Assembly: GCF_949628265.1 (NCBI RefSeq)
Contig: NC_088786.1
Location: 29,285,681 to 29,349,680, forward strand
Reading direction: 5' to 3'
From: Cloeon dipterum
Taxonomy: Eukaryota; Arthropoda; Insecta; Ephemeroptera; Baetidae
DNA length: 64,000 nt
A program made the translations under genes and the position numbers. Positions 22,247 to 36,500 of this stretch are shown here, one piece after another (position 1 is the first letter of the stretch; the number at the start of each line of letters is the position of its first letter). The notes under the pieces were generated by a model. That model worked only from the letters and a program-made list of their open reading frames with translations, made no database searches and was not told where the DNA came from.

Positions 22247-22463
22247 CTTTGCTTCGTCGCAAAATGTGTATGTATTCAGAGGTAATGTTACTGTTCCATG
22301 GTTTTTATTGAGAATTATCTCGAATTTATGTCCTGTAAGGACGAGAGAGCGTCACTGTCGTTGTCAAGACCGGTGTTCTCGAGTTGTTTACGAATATGGT
22401 TCAGGCAAAGACTGCTGCAAGCGCTGATCAACCTTGAGTTTGAATCATAGCGCGAACAGAACG

Positions 22464-22490
22464 TGAACGCTTCATGCGTTCATTGGGGCG
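22464..22490 (-). promoter_or_regulatory. POFUT1 promoter: palindrome and CCAAT box
   Basis: About 220-240 bp upstream of the POFUT1 start, GAACGC (22465-22470) and GCGTTC (22476-22481) form a 17-bp perfect palindrome with a 5-bp centre. They adjoin a CCAAT box that reads forward on the minus strand (22482-22486). Position and orientation fit a proximal promoter. Confidence 0.35.
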
Positions 22491-22499
22491 AGGGTGAAA

Positions 22500-24546
22500 C
22501 AGAGCATGCAATGGCGAATTGTTTATTGATTTGCAAAATAGTTTCTATCAAATATTTTGATTTCTAACGAGACCTAGAAGGCTCAAAATGGCGCGCGATC
22601 ATACTCTTAATATTATAGAGATTATAGAGGATGAACTTGACATCCAAAAAGAAATTTGCTTGAATAATTCCTCATCTTTGTGTGTGACGGTTATGAATTG
22701 TTAACGGTCATTCAAGCTAACGTTGATCACCGTTGATGGTTGCTAGTATGGTTCAATATTTATAAATAGAAAATGAAAATAAAATCCTAAAATATTTCAC
22801 TTACAAAAAATCTTGAATTATCACTGTTTTCTTGATTTTCAATTAGAATAATTATTTTTTAATTTAAATGATTAGATCAAGTTTTTTAAACTGGAAAGCT
22901 TAAATAAATGCTAAATGTTTAGTACCTAAAAAGGCAAAGGGTAGATCAAAATCACGGGGAAAATGCGGAAAATGTCTGCTGTGTCGCTGCGTCTTAAATT
23001 GACTAAACAATTTATTTCCAAACAAACTGGTCTCGAAAATGGGAGTTGCAGACTGCTTATGCTAGTTTAATTTAATCCTAGTCTCAGCGGAGGGGAGCAA
23101 GATTTTAGCATTATCTTTTTATTCAGGCTAAATAAATGGCCATCACCTGCTATATTTCTCTATTTTGTGTGAACTGAAACCCACTCATTACGCCTTGAAA
23201 ATCCATTATTTTAAAGATTTTGAGATTGGTTTTCAATACGATTATTTCCAAACTCATCCTTAATCTATTTAAAGGGGCAGGGAGGCATTTCAAGTTTTAA
23301 CAAAGCACAGAACCTAATGCAGCTGAATACTGTTTATGGTGAGAAAGTGTTTGGTCGCCTTCCTGCATCAAATTCTCCCAACAACCAAAGGAGCTTTTAA
23401 TCCGAACAGAAAATCCACTTATCGTGAGCCGCACAGAAGCTTTGGTCCTCTTGTGCACCATAACAGCGCCTCAACTAATAAACAATTGTGAGAGCCCACT
23501 TAAAAGCGCGTCTCCCAATGCAGCATGCTGTTCCACCGAGGCGCTCTGCTACTGAGTGAGACCTACTCAACCGGTCTGGACATCTCCCGGCAGACCACTT
23601 TCCAGACGCGACACTCTCATATCCAAACTAAAAAAAAACAGAAAATTTGGAAATTATAACCTCGTGCTAATGAACGACTAGAAATAACTTTTGAATAAAA
23701 AAACAGTTGAATCACAAACCTATATTTTTCAGTTAGAAATTGAAAAATTGTGAATAATTTTAATAGATACCGAATTGTGAGTTACTATTTGTAAAATGGT
23801 AGAACTCCCTGCGTTAAGGAAACAAATTTCGACCATCCTTTAGCAACTTAATGCAAAATTTTTAAAACTTATAATCAACAAATTAATATTTTGAGCAAAC
23901 ATCTTTCGTATTTTGGTAGGTAAAAAAAACTATTTCGCTTTTAGCTTATTTTGACTTTGTGAGTGTTATTTTTTGGAAGCTCTGAGACTGTAAAGGTGGG
24001 TTAAAGCGAAAGTTTTTGTTACTGCTAAAATATTGCCTCCGTTGCCGAGTTTAAATTGTTGAAGCAAAGGATTTGCACGTGCAAAAATCGCCGGTGCCGG
24101 AGGCGGGCACTAAAAGAATGGCAAAGAAAATGTAAAGGAGTTGGCGAGCCGTTTCAGTCAACATAATTTATGTTGAAGCCAAGTGGAGCTAATTAACATC
24201 CTCTAGCAGAACAGAAGACGCTGCTCGGCCAAGCAGGAGGCCTCTGAAGGTTTTTGTCCCTATTTTTTATTCATCCAACAAAATAGTGGGGGAGGGCTGG
24301 CGGACCCCGACAAGCGTGATAAAGGCCCGCCGAGCGTGTCTATAGTGTGTAGAATTTAATATTGGGTAGTATAGTACTCTCTCACATACACACACGCCAG
24401 AGCTGCCTCTCCTTCTTCCCCCGCACTAATTTTAAAAGGCACACACACACACCAAGCGTCCCTGTTCACCACACCTCGATCGGCACTCACTGACAGTCCT
24501 GTCCCTGACACTCACCGCAGAAAGACGAACTTCGACTTTTCAAGCC
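22500..24546. other. intergenic region and 5' leader of the Cys-loop gene
   Basis: No coding frame is supported. The last 250 bp contain a CA-rich microsatellite-like run (about 24438-24453) and probably the transcription start and 5' UTR of the channel gene. A CAAG-rich, GC-richer block at 23500-23620 could be regulatory. I see no TATA box at a suitable distance. Confidence 0.4.
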
Positions 24547-27500
24547 ATGGCTCGAGTCCTGCTCGCGGCCACCCTGTTGATGCTTCTCGGCCTCGCCTGG
24601 TAAGTCATTGCTAGTTTTTAACTTTTCGATTTTTTCACCAATTCAACAATAATAATAGCTGATTTAATTTTTAAAGTTGTTCCTCAAATGGACACTCGTA
24701 AATCAATGGAAAATTTTATTGCAACTAAACTACCATTCGTTTTGAGAAACATACGGAGTACACCTGCTGCCAATTAAAATTATTTATTTTAATTTCTGAG
24801 TTAATATAAAGTATCACATTAGTAGTTAATCCTACCGATTTTCATTTTATTTTCACTAATGAACTAAATATTATGGTGTCACGAACATATTTTATATTTT
24901 CTGTTATACTTAGTATAATCTAAGTATTCGAAACTATATATTGACTTTTAATAATGATATTTTCGGCTTTGTTGAGAAATTTTAAAATCGGGGTGTATTA
25001 AATGAAAAATACAGTAGAATTGAAGCGCTTGTAGGAGCAAGAAAAACTTCCGCTTAAATTGTTTTTATATTGTATTAATAAAATTATTCAAAATAATATT
25101 AACTACATCAATAATGTAAGCAAAGCCAGCATCATTACACGCTTGACGATCCACTGAATCCCTTTCCATTTTTAAATTATTTTAATTAAAAACTGCATAT
25201 TATTATGTATTGTGGCAACTTTACCATTTTATACATTTGATTCTTGACGCTTTATCTTTAGCACTTTAATTTTACGCTCTGCCTTTTCTACTGCGCTTCC
25301 GGACCAGTGCGCATTTACCCTTTTTCATATTTTTTCAAGCGTAAACCGGTAGAATCTGATTAGCATTATTTACAATTTAAATCACTTAGCAGAACACTGC
25401 GGACGATTTCAAAAGAAAAATTATAATTTTTAACTAACTCTTTACAAGTGACGTTTGAACACAAGTACAATGATCAGATTAAATTTTGAAAAATGATTGC
25501 TCAATATTCAAATTTTCCCTGAAGGTTATTTAGAAATATTTCTCACTTGCAATTAGTGTAAATGTGATCGATCGAACCTGTACCAAACCGTCTCTTTCAA
25601 ATGCAATGATATGCACTTTACTACAAACTACAACTATGTGTTATTTTCGCAAAGATGCACGCACGCACAAAGTGGTGCAAACTAAGCAATCGTTGGCAAC
25701 GCGCTCGCAAACGTTCTATTTCTGCATCCTACCAAAGAGCAGGAAAGACAACAACGCAATTTATTTCTTTTCCGTCCCACGCAAGCGTATTTCATGGTGT
25801 AAATAATTTAAGTAATGGTTTATTTTTTCAATTTAATCATTGCCCTCAATATTTAGCATGAAAATCATCTTTGAGAAACTTAAACATAATCTCCGACTTT
25901 GAGCATGATTTTCTTCAAGTGGCGTGGGAATGCATGAAAAACAAATCTGAGAGGTTGGTGCGAGAGCAAAGCCGCGCTGTCCATCTTCTGCTCTTAACGA
26001 GATAAATGGTGCAGGCGCAAATGCACTTGTCCGGCTCGTCCCCGCCAGCAGCACCCACCGACAAATAAATAAAATGCAATCATGCCGTGGCACCCATTAT
26101 TAGCATCACAATGCGCCACATCGGACAAAGTGCCATATGTGTCGTAAACATTTAGCTGTGCTAGAGGGTGTCTAGCCGCTGCGATGCCCACTTTGTTCAC
26201 TCTCCACTGCACTTTCAAATGACAAATTCTCTGCAAATAAAATAGAACGCTGCTACTGCTCGCGTCACCACACGATCCCGCTAGGTGTCATTCGATCGGA
26301 CATTGTAACTTTTTAGCGTACAAACTGCACACAGTCTGATTTTTTTTATCTGGTTACATAATTAATTTTATCAAAACAACCAAACTGGCCAGTTTTTGTT
26401 TATTTCCTTGAAATCAACTCTAGAGAGTGTTCATTAAATGAAACGTTTAAAAACTACAAAATATGAACTAAAATTGTCAGATGAAATTAAATGCATCTTC
26501 CACAGTGTATCTCGTCGTATTTCTGTTGGATTCTCAACTAACTTCGGCCACTGGAAACTTCTGAATAAATATGGAAAACAAACAGCTCTCTTTTACATTA
26601 AATTTCATCTGAAAAATTTCGACACCCTCAACCTCAAGCACATCTGTCGGCGTTGGCATCTATACCAATTTTAATTTTAAATAAGGCTAACTTTTGTTTG
26701 TTTATAAAAAAAAATACTCCGAGTTAGCGGAAATAAATAAATCTCTGTCATATTTTTTCTAGACATAGAGATAATAGTATTCCTAACAGCACGTTAATAA
26801 ACCGATAACGATATCTTTATTTGATAAATAAATTGGTTTGTTACTCAAGATATTTGATTATAACAACCAAGTGGAATAAAAGAGTGCCCATTCACTGAGT
26901 CACAAGCCTCTTAATCGAGCAAAAACGCAATCATCTCAATTACTGCGTGTTACTGTGTAATATATGCGTAGGATATATTATTCGCCACTCTGCTACGCAA
27001 CAGATGCGCGAATGACATCACAGTTCTAGCGCATTCACTCGTCAGGAGTCAGTGCAAAAAGACTGACAGCCAATGAAACCGTTTTCGCCCTGCCCTTTCG
27101 GAGTCGCCTCACAGTGAATAGAATTGAAATGAAAATGCGCTCAGCACTGGCTTATTTACAGGCTTATTTATGGCTGCGGAATAAATTTAAAAGTTTATCC
27201 AACTCTTCCTTTCGACGCTCTCGACACCTCTAACTCGCCCCTCTTAAATTTATTTACATAGCTGCTTGCTTGAAGGAGCCTTTCAAAGGAACATTTGTAT
27301 AATTACACAGCTGAAATGGACTTTTTTACTTCAATGCAATCGCCTCCATAAGTGCGTTTGCAGCACTTTAAATTTATTATAGGTTGACAGCACATTGGGT
27401 ATTGCACGTTTTTCACGCGCAATTCCGCGAAGTGGGGTGGAGGTTGAATAATTTCGGGTTCATTACCCGACATTACGCGTTTACGCGTTTGGGACGTAAC

Positions 27501-30500
27501 ATAATATACACCCACCCACACACACCACAAGAAGGTCATTAGAAAATTTGTTTCATTCAGTTCACTTAGTTTTCGTGTCTTTTTGCTTAGTCGAATAAGC
27601 AGTTAAAATTAAAAATTTTAAACGTTTTCACCAATTTAATGGACTTGGAGCATGTTGCCACATTGTGCGGTACAATTAGTTTATTTCCATTCCAGCACTC
27701 AACGTCAAATCATTGAAACCAGCGGGTTTGATTAGATTTCGCGCTCTGTGCGTGCACATATATATAAAAAGCTGTCAACCGCCCATTTCATTGAATTAAA
27801 CTAAACTGGCTATACGCGGAGAGTGAAAACAGCCGCTCCCATGCCACGCCAAACCGCAAAAACAAACCTACAAACATGTCACATTCGCCCCTTTTTCCAG
27901 CAGCGCCGCGTGTGCCATTGATTCTTCAAATCGATGCTGCGTTGAGGCCACCTTTGTGTTGTATAAAAGCAAGTTATTTGACACTCGCCTAGACCCTAGC
28001 CGACTAAGTGAAGCTTCATTCCGAAACTTCCCTAGTTCTAAACTTGTCCAACTTAGAAAGAAGCCAATAAATGAGCAGCTTCATATTTCTCGTATAATTT
28101 ACAAGAGCAAAAGCAATTACGCTGATTAAAATTTTAAACAATATAAATAGTTAAAAGTAACTATGGTAAATATAGCTATTTCCTTGACACTGTCCTTGCA
28201 TTCAAACTAAAAGAATCCCTAAATATATCTAAAATAAGTTCAAAAATGTATTCTGGCAGAGGGTGTTCTCATGAATTTTTTTTAAAACATTTCTGTGGCA
28301 AATTCTCATTTTACTAAATTACAACTACCTATAGAACTTGTTGGCTTCAGTTATACCTTAATGAATTTTAACTTCTGTGGCTTCAGTGCAACTTCAACTA
28401 TAGCATTTTCTAGCAAATATTATGATTTCATGGAGCATTCCTTTCACTCGTTACAGCTTGTTTAGTGAAGGAAATATTGCAAATTTAATATCCTCCTTTC
28501 ACCCAGATTGCTTTAAAGTATACATATTATGTACCATTAAAATATTTTGATTATTAATATTTTATGATCACAATTATCTCAATGTCTTAAATTATTTTCT
28601 GCTTCTTTTTTAAACCTCAAAATATCTAAATCACATCAAATTGAAAAAGGAGAGGAAAAGTTGAAAGGAACAAGTTAAACAAGTTTCGATTCGCTTATCA
28701 ACCTACATCTACGAATTCCACATTTTAGACCACTTAGTGAACGCAACCCTAAATCCAAATTAGCTGACCAATTTTCGACTCGCACGCATGTCAACTCTCA
28801 GATATGGGTCTAGATTACAGTGGAGACACTGTTGAAAAAGACGCGAGTATACAAATGCATATGTTTCGTAATTATTTCCATAATGCATTAAGCTGAATGA
28901 GAAACATAACCGAAAGCACAGTCCTGCTTTTATTACACACAACATAATTATTAGGAATATCTGGCGTTCCACAATCACTGAAATATAATATGTATTATTG
29001 TTACGCACACACAAGCAGCAGTAGCGCAGCGTTGATGGAAAATGAAATTTGTGATGTCGCGATACGCATAGAATAGCAAGTGAGTGAGGGAGACTTCCGC
29101 TTTTTTATGGCCGTTTCATTAATATGGATTAAATGTGTGTGGATATATGTGAGAGCACGTGGGCAACAAAGTTTTCCAACTTTTGTATCAATATAGTCTT
29201 TCCCTCGCAAAATGAGGGAAAAATGGAATGAGTGAAAAAGAGCCGCGGCGCGGTCGATGTGCCTAGCATGCGCCGCTTTAATTTGTGCCCAGGGTGTACG
29301 TGTCTCGCATTTTTAAACACCGCTGAGCCCTCTAACAAATTTAACGCTCGCTTGATGAAATGTGAATTTCCCGTTGTCAGGAGCGTGCTGTCCTCGGCCA
29401 GAAAATTGAATGGTTTAAATATTTTTACAGAAGAAATCCTCTGCCGGAAAAGTCAAAATTTTGTGGAGCACAGTACGTGAAGCCAATTAAAAGAATTAAT
29501 AACTCTTTAGCTCAAGCAACAACTATGGGTGTATGGATGAAATGATGAATATATATTAAAAACAACTATAACGAGCTGAAGTAATATAAAAGCGTTTTTT
29601 TCTGGACTAACTTAAACTCGTGGGCCCATGTTACTCGCTTGCGATATTATTGGGATGCGAGCTTTCCCGAAATAAACCAAAAAAGAGATCAAAATGGTCT
29701 ACAGTTGTGATATAATCCTTCCTTGAAATCTTACATGAAGGTAAGTACAATTGAATTTATTTTTTTTCTAATGCAATTTCTAGCCTTAAATTAACGTTCA
29801 TGTCGCTAAAAATAAATCTAGCTCTAGAGAAAACCCCTGAATTCGCCTTCAACTCTTCCTTTTCATTGTGTTTTTATTTTTTTAAATACATACATAAGTA
29901 TAGTTGCTGAATCAGTTTAACCGCATCATTCCTCCTCTTCAAAACCGATAATATATACAAACTCGTCTCTCTTTCACTAGATCTGCAGGTTGAAAGCAAC
30001 CTTGAAAGGCGTTCGCGTATCTCTTTGACATTGACTTTCAGATGATCAGGATCGTATGTTAAGTATACACTCTTGCGCTCGCAACACCGAGTTTGCTGGC
30101 AAAAGTTCCCGGCTTGGTGCATGGAGAGAGAGAAAACGTTTTACATAATGCTATTCCCCATATGTTTTCGGGCTGCTTCTGCCGACGACTGTGGGAAAGA
30201 ACTTTTTCGGTCGGGGAAATGAAGCCGCGAGGCAGGAAACGAGCATACTTAGCGAGAGGGAAAATAATAAAAAAGAAGGATGATGATTTCGATTTGGCAC
30301 AGTTCCCTCTCTTCTTGATTTAGGACAAGTTACACTTGATTAATCAGTTGCTCCGCGCTGGCGGCTTCATTTTTAGTCCACTTTTGTTATTGCCTCCCGC
30401 CGGAGCTGCTTCTGTAAAAACGGGAACGTATAATGTCATGATCCTATTTTAAAACTTCTTAAATAAATAAAGGATACAATTAAACTAGAAATAGACCGGC

Positions 30501-33500
30501 TTGAGAGTAAAATTTATAAATTAATTAAATGAATAATTCTACTGTACCAGCAATTGAATAAAATAAAATTATTGTGAAGGGAAATCTTATTGCGTGACAA
30601 CTTGACAACTCGAGGTATCAATTACACCATTTTTTGGTACACCAAAAATCATTCCCTTCCTGCGGTTACTCTAAATTATAAAACTCTAACACGCTGACAG
30701 GCCACGTCTATCTTTAGCCCTTGAGATGACAGCCCATTTAAGAGAAAATGAATTCATCAGACTGTTAACTGGATTATCCCATGCGTGTATTTTGTTGTAT
30801 TTTTTATTCTCCAAAAACAAACCTGAGTGTTATGTACGGTTGAGGGGGACCAGTCGCCAGGGCAAGCTGGAAAATATAAGCTCGGTGTAGGATTTACAAA
30901 TCATATATGTGTCACGTGAGATTCCCAGCAGCCACAAAAACATTAAAATGAATTGTGTTTGTGACACAAAAGCTAGCTGACAGTTAACAAAATCTAACAT
31001 GGAAATATTTGCAGTAATAAATTTTGTTCATTTTACAGATGAATCAACAGTATCAATTCCGCTGTCATTTTGCTGACAGTGGAAAGTGGAAATTTTTCTG
31101 TCATCTATTAACCGAATTTATAATTTGATTTCAGGGGGGAACCGTTCAAAAGTGAAGATGAGTTGGTGAAGTATTTGCACACAGATTCTGACTACAACAA
31201 GAAACTGATGCCACCTGGTACTAAAAGTCCAAGTGAGTACAATTTGCATTAAGCATCTTATTACTATCTGTTTTATCTTTAATCCAAAATTATCGTGCGC
31301 ACACGAGAATTTAAATTGAAGTTATGACAGTCACATTTAATTCATGTTTAACTTTAATTAGCATGTGTGTTACATTTGTTTAATTACGCTGATCGTATAT
31401 AGCTGCTTTTGGCTTTGAAAGCGCTTTCAATTAAATTTTTGTGGCTGAAAATACTCAGATTCTTCAGCAGGTATTCTGATTGTGAGTGCTAGATCTGTGT
31501 TTTATTTTAGCTTGACAGTGATAATTGAGCAACAGAAGGTATACAAAAGGCCATTTTAACGAATCCACCCCTCGGTATGCACACATTCCGCAGTCGCACC
31601 AGACTAACGCATTTACTGCTTCTATACAATCTGACACTGTCTAACACATGCTCTGCAGATAACGTGGTGAAAGAGAAGCGCCACCGGGATGCAACTTAGT
31701 GATGAAATTTGATTCCTGCGGGCAGAGTAAAAGACCCAAAACGAGCTTGTGCGTCGCACCAATCTGCGTGCCATCTGCTCGAGTTGAACTAAATTTTACG
31801 GTCCAGAAATGAATGCTGCTGCTGGTGGTGAATAAATTAAGGGCGCCTCGCACCCCGACACGCCGCCCGTGTTTTGTAACTGTGTGGCGCGTAAGCAGGC
31901 AGGAAATCTGTGCGTATAAATAAATGCGAGAGTGTTATTCAACTAAGGGCTTCAACAACACTACGCCTGCCAAGAAAGTTTAGGAGCAACACGAACATTG
32001 AATTAACCAATCAACGCACAAAGCTCGGCAGCGGTAGTCAAGTTCAATGTCTAAAAAGTAGTGGCGCGGGTATTTTTAGCCGTTCTCGACTTTTCTCTCC
32101 GTTTGCCAGCAAATGTTGCCGAAAATTTGCTACATGCTTGCCCAACTATCTTTAGTATGAGGTCTCCTCGTTGAAAACTGTTAGCAAATTTTTCCATAAT
32201 TAAGTGGAAGAGACTTTCGCATAACCAACTGATTATTATTTTTTTAATTTTATTAGTTTATAGTTTTGAATGTTGCATTGCTTAGTTCAAATTCTGAGTC
32301 GATACAAAATATATATTCAAATTTATCTACTTACCGGAGTTCATTGTACTGGCCACAGCCTTTGTGAGGCAAGTTTTAATTAGAAGTTGGCTTAGTTGTT
32401 ACTTGGCAAAATGCGTCCGTAATGAGTTGTGTATAGCAAAGTTCATTTTGTGCGAAAAATAAGAGAAAAGCAAACGGCAGCCGACTGGTGCTGGAATTTC
32501 GCCTCGTCCCTTTTAATATACATACAGAAGGAGCATTCATATGTATAAGTAAACCCAACTGTTACAACTGCAGCTGCGTGTTGTTTTAAATTGTTATTTG
32601 ATGAAAGTGGGTTTACTTGAAATGAGAGAAATAATTGTGCTCCGGAAATGAGAGCTACTACTCTTACTGCTTCGAGCGGGCCGGCTTTCTTGTTTTTCCT
32701 TCAAAAAGCCATTAGGCTAAAGAGTAATTTGCTCCATAGAAATAGAAATGGATTTTATAATTGACATACTATAACAACAGTTTTATTTTATATTTATTGT
32801 CTTGATTTGCTCTATAGTTGCATACAATTATTTGGACGTATTTTTCTCCAAAGGAAATAAATTTCTAAAAAAAGTTTTACTGTTAAATTTCAAGAAAGTT
32901 TTTGGACAAGCAAATATTACTTACAGTGTCATTGGTGTATTAAATGATTTAATATACATGGCAAAGAATCCCTTGAACAAATAAACCAATTAATTAACTA
33001 GCAGTCACAGTTGCATTTAAATTCCCTTGGACTTGCTGGTCTTTTTTGCTGCCGGGAATTAATCAGCATCAAGTGAACTTGTCTTCATCGACATGCTCCA
33101 TTGTGTCAGTTGATTGAAACTACAGTGACAGGAGTTTTAAGTGCTTTTTTTGTTACCTTTCCAATTCGACACAAAAACAATTGTCAATTCACATAGTACT
33201 CTATAAGCAAAACAACGGCAGCCAATTCATCCCTCCATTATTTGCATCTTTTTCGCTCGCTCTTTTAGAGAGTGGAATTGTCACAGCGAGGTGGATAATA
33301 ATTGCCTTTCTCGGCTCATTTCCCACCGCTTTGAGGCCGAATGAGACTCGCTGGTGTTTAGGCAAAAGTGGCAATATTTACGTTTAATTTCGCGCTCGTT
33401 TCTTCCGAGGGGCGCTTCAAAACTAAATTGAGCTTCTTTCAGCGGCGGGTGGGAAGCCGGGCTTAAGCAGGCTCTCAAAGAGTCCCTCGCCATCGCTCTC

Positions 33501-36500
33501 AATAAAAGAGAGAGAGAAAGAGCTGCCGTTCATTTTCACATCTCATTTTTTGTTTGCCAATAGAGCAGGATCCGCGCAACGAGGATTTGTGAGAGCAGTT
33601 TTTTCGTGGCTTCCTCTGATGTCATAGAGTGGTTGAGGATGCTGTTCTAAATAGCGAACACTTAATCTCCTTTCTTAAATGCAACTCATCGCCGAGGAAA
33701 AACACTAAAGAAATTTATGAGATTTGTGCCTAAACATTTCAACTTTCTTTAAGTGTTTTAAATTTTTTTCTTTGGGAACGATCTCTGAAAGTGTGCGTTT
33801 TCCATAACTTAGTTTGAAAAACTGTCCCTCATTTTTATTTAGATAAAATCATGTAACAACCAAACTTTAGCGTTAATGCAGCCAATAAAATTTGAATTAA
33901 AATAAATTTTATGTGATTATGTTAGCAAAATTTGAATTGCGTTGATACTTGGCAATGATCAGCGTCAACGTGTGCGTGTATTGCTATTTATTTTGATTGC
34001 ATGTGATTTGGATAATTTGGTAGCTGTCATGAACGTCAAGCTCAATAGTCGCAATTCCAAATTGCTGACTTATTACCCTATTAGCTCCAAGACCTCTATT
34101 CTTTTAAGCTCTCGAACAAATAAAATAAGCGTATAACCATTTTACACGTCCTCTTAGATCATCTGTGGCAAAGGAAAGGAGACGGAACTAATTGACTGCT
34201 CCGACAAGACTTTGAAATAGCAGGCCTATATGTATGCAAACAGAGTGCGAAAAAAGCATCCGCTTGTAATTAAGCTGAGGTTGCAAAAGTCGAGTTTGTC
34301 GGCGCATAAAATAGAATTCCGCGAGAATTTTTTTATCTCTCTCGGACTGAGAAGAGCAGAAAAAGTGAGTGCAAGTAGGGGAGCAATAAATCTGGGTTTT
34401 ATGCAGCTGTTCTGATTATTTTTTGCGCGCGAACGCTTTCCACGAGAGCCGAAAGGGCCGGCTGCTGGCAAGAGCAGAGCAAACGTCGGCATTCGTTCGC
34501 CACTTTTATGACGGGCAAATGAATTCGAGAGCACGACATTAACTCTTAATTCCTGTTTCATGATGGAGAAGTAATGGAATTAAAAAAAACGGGCGATGAC
34601 AGCACACGGCGACGCGAAACTTGCGTAGGTTTTTATGCCCAGGCGTCATGGGAGTACTTGCTAGGCAAAGAGTGTCATATTTAAAGTTGAATTGCCACTA
34701 CTGCTCCTATCTGTGGTGCGTTTCACAAATTGCAAACGACTTTCTCATTAAATTTTAGTAGCAATTAATTTGAATAACAACTTTTTTATAGGACATAAAA
34801 AATTTGAATAATTTCGCACCTATTTAACGATTCATTTGAATTTCAAAGTATCTTTGCAACTGCGTGCATATCAACCAATTTTGTATTTCCATTTTTATGT
34901 TTTACACTACACACACTATGCTGGATGCTTAATGAAGCTGTATGGTTTGGGCATAAACTCAATTGATTTTACGTGCTGTAAAATTGCATTTGACGTTAAT
35001 TCAATTGAAAGCTGTGAACAAAATGTGTTGATTGAATCCGTTCCAAGGAATATGAAAGCCCGGCAGACACGAACTCTTCCATGCTCGCGAATAAATTGAC
35101 GCTGCTGTGCCCGAAACCATAATAATCAGCTAGCAAATTGTTTGCAGCAGCAGTACCCTTCCGCTCTCGCTAAAGCACAAAAAAAAAACAGCCTGGGTGA
35201 ATTTTTATTTTTCAACAAAACAATCATGTAGTACTGCTCTGCTCGACGAGTATAGCATTTTTGCTGTATCTCAGAGGAGTAAATTCAATCTGCAGTTGGC
35301 TGCTGAGGCAGCAGCGAGCAGTTCGCACAGGGTTGTGAACAATGCCTAAAATGTTAAATTTACAGCTAATTAGCTAATAAAAAAGATTGCATCATATCGT
35401 TTTTGAGCCATTTTAATAATATTAAAAAAAACGATGAGATTATAAAGACAGTAAGACAAAAAATTTTGATTGTTAGTAAAAATTTCAGCTTAAATTATGA
35501 ATGTAATATGACAAATTTCAAGCCATTAATTTTTTCGTCTGTTTTTACACGAGGAAAAATGACTTTCGGGCAAAACCATCAGTAAAATATCAAGATCCTT
35601 AAGATGATTTCCTATGGAAACAAACCATTAAAAATTCTTAAAATATTGCTGATTTTTTTATTCAATTCATTGTTACCTTTTTTAAAGACAAATTATATCA
35701 TAATTATTTTTCATGCATTTTGTCCTTCAAATTGATATGCCCAAAGCAAAAATCATCCGACAATGTCCTCACCTGGAGACATTATGATTAATTCTGTTGT
35801 CATTCTCAAAATGTTAATAATGTTCACTGACAACACATACATGAAATTAATTTACAGACATTGAGCATGAGCCAGATGTTACGATAATTCCCGCACGCAT
35901 TTCAGTGTTGAAAGCAACGAAGCAATAACTTCACGTTTGCTACTTATCAGCAACTATTTTTCACATCCCTTCACAAATGTAGAAGCAAGTTCGGGCTTTT
36001 ACACTTTTCCGCCGGGCCCAGATGAAATGGTGCGTGAGCGAGCTGCGAGAGTGAGCTTTTCGAGTGGTCGGCTCGCGGAGTCAGCAGAATGGTCACTAAA
36101 TTAGCCCCTATTGCGGAACAATGCCCAAATTACATAACGCTGCCGCCTCGCGTTACATACAAACGCACACACACAACATTTGCATCAGCGTGTGAAACAA
36201 CAAATATTCATTACGCACGCATTTTTCACGCCTGCTAATGCCTCTCGGCTGCAGAATAAAAATTAATGGCTCTTGCTTGACGCCTTTTTTATTACAACGT
36301 ATTGCCACAAAAGCGCTCGGACCACAATTTTTCATGCATTTCAACCTTCATTCTGTGTAGCACCTCTTCACTCCATTGTAAAATGAGACACGTGTAGTTT
36401 TTCGCGCGTGACACTCACTCCGTGTTTATTTTCAATTTTACATGTTGTGGAAAAAGAATGACGGTTTAATTTGTCCGGTGAGGAAAAATTTATGATGTGA

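Noticed and set aside
27761..27969. TATAAAA motifs in channel intron 1 as alternative promoters
   Set aside because: Such motifs are expected by chance in AT-rich DNA, and no coding exon with a matching phase follows closely.
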